In this document: piece after piece, positions 6,555-6,813 of the stretch | Numbering within the stretch: the stretch's first letter is position 1 | Layout: every line of letters starts with the position of its first letter | Origin: Betaproteobacteria bacterium | GTDB taxonomy: Bacteria; Pseudomonadota; Gammaproteobacteria; Burkholderiales; SG8-39 | NCBI GenBank assembly: GCA_011391185.1 | Contig: JAABRB010000197.1 | Span: forward strand, 1 to 6,813 | Direction: 5' to 3' | Length of the DNA: 6,813 bases | The notes under the pieces: model-generated | The model's database searches: none | What the model saw: the letters and a program-made list of their open reading frames with translations, nothing else | Told to the model about the DNA's origin: nothing | Made by a program: the position numbers and the translations under genes

Positions 6555-6813
6555 ATGACAGGAAGCAAGGACGCATTGACGGACGATCCGGGAAACGCGC
6601 TCGACGCTGTCGCCGCGGCGGCCGATCGGGCCGCCCCGGAAGTCGCCGCCGAGTATGCCGGGCGCACGCGCGAGCAGTCGCTGCGGCTCGCAAAGCGTAT
6701 CTATGTTCCGCGCATCCTGGCGCTGGGGCTCGGCTCGCTGTGCGTGGCCGGCGTGCTCTACGAGAACCATTCCCCTCTCGCCATGTGGGTGGTGCTCTTC
6801 CTCAACTGCTTCG
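6555..6813 (+). CDS. MASE2-domain membrane sensor protein, N-terminus (probable diguanylate cyclase; 3' end outside window)
   Basis: The frame starts at ATG 6555, with in-frame TGA 6543-6545 just upstream, and is open to the window end (86 residues). A polar, Ala/Asp-rich tail of about 40 residues precedes LRLAKRIYVPRILALGLG (43-60), then hydrophobic segments SLCVAGVLYE (61-70) and AMWVVLFLNCF (76-86). This resembles the start of MASE2 (PF05230), as in E. coli DgcC/AdrA, where RRVRLPRAVGL precedes the first membrane helix. Known: MASE2 is a membrane-associated sensor usually fused to a GGDEF diguanylate cyclase domain, and less often to a nucleotide cyclase. The output domain lies beyond the window, so the cyclase call is inference. 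AGGA ends only 2 nt before the ATG, while GAAG lies 7 nt away, so the SD is modest. The gene is divergent from the aldo/keto reductase. Confidence 0.78.
   Translation, partial: MTGSKDALTDDPGNALDAVAAAADRAAPEVAAEYAGRTREQSLRLAKRIYVPRILALGLGSLCVAGVLYENHSPLAMWVVLFLNCF

Overview
The window is GC-rich bacterial DNA (about two-thirds G+C by eye) with densely packed genes, G/C-ending codons and Shine-Dalgarno (SD) leaders. A BenE-family carrier, an OxlT-like MFS carrier, a YakC-type aldo/keto reductase and a MASE2 sensor protein together suggest a metabolically versatile proteobacterium, possibly a betaproteobacterium such as a Burkholderiales member. That placement is inference; no rRNA or phylogenetic marker is present. 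I found no tRNA, rRNA, CRISPR array, transposase or phage gene.

Left block (1-2522, minus strand): a three-gene putative operon, read right to left. It encodes an MFS transporter of the oxalate/monocarboxylate type (1284-2522), a small membrane-anchored DM13-domain protein (764-1249) and a second, different MFS transporter cut by the window edge (1-735). Gaps are only 34 and 28 nt. A 142-nt divergent region (2523-2664) with an 8-bp inverted repeat separates this block from a plus-strand BenE-family transporter (2665-3918).

Middle block: downstream of benE-like lie a GC-rich hairpin and an AT-richer stretch. Then comes 4041-5015, a trypsin-fold plus PDZ protein of the HtrA/S1C type. All three expected catalytic positions appear substituted, and no signal peptide is visible. 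It reads as a cytoplasmic pseudoprotease and is the most unusual gene here. Two bases after its stop codon begins the broken end of an amidase gene (5018-5287, minus strand), of which only about 90 N-terminal residues remain.

Right block: an intact aldo/keto reductase (5330-6316, minus strand) lies upstream of the amidase remnant, probably once in one transcription unit with it. A 238-nt divergent region with a perfect 14-bp palindrome separates it from the start of a plus-strand MASE2-domain protein (6555 to the window end), probably a diguanylate cyclase. Three transporters plus two small-molecule enzymes (one broken) suggest organic-acid or aromatic uptake and catabolism. No substrate can be named from sequence alone.
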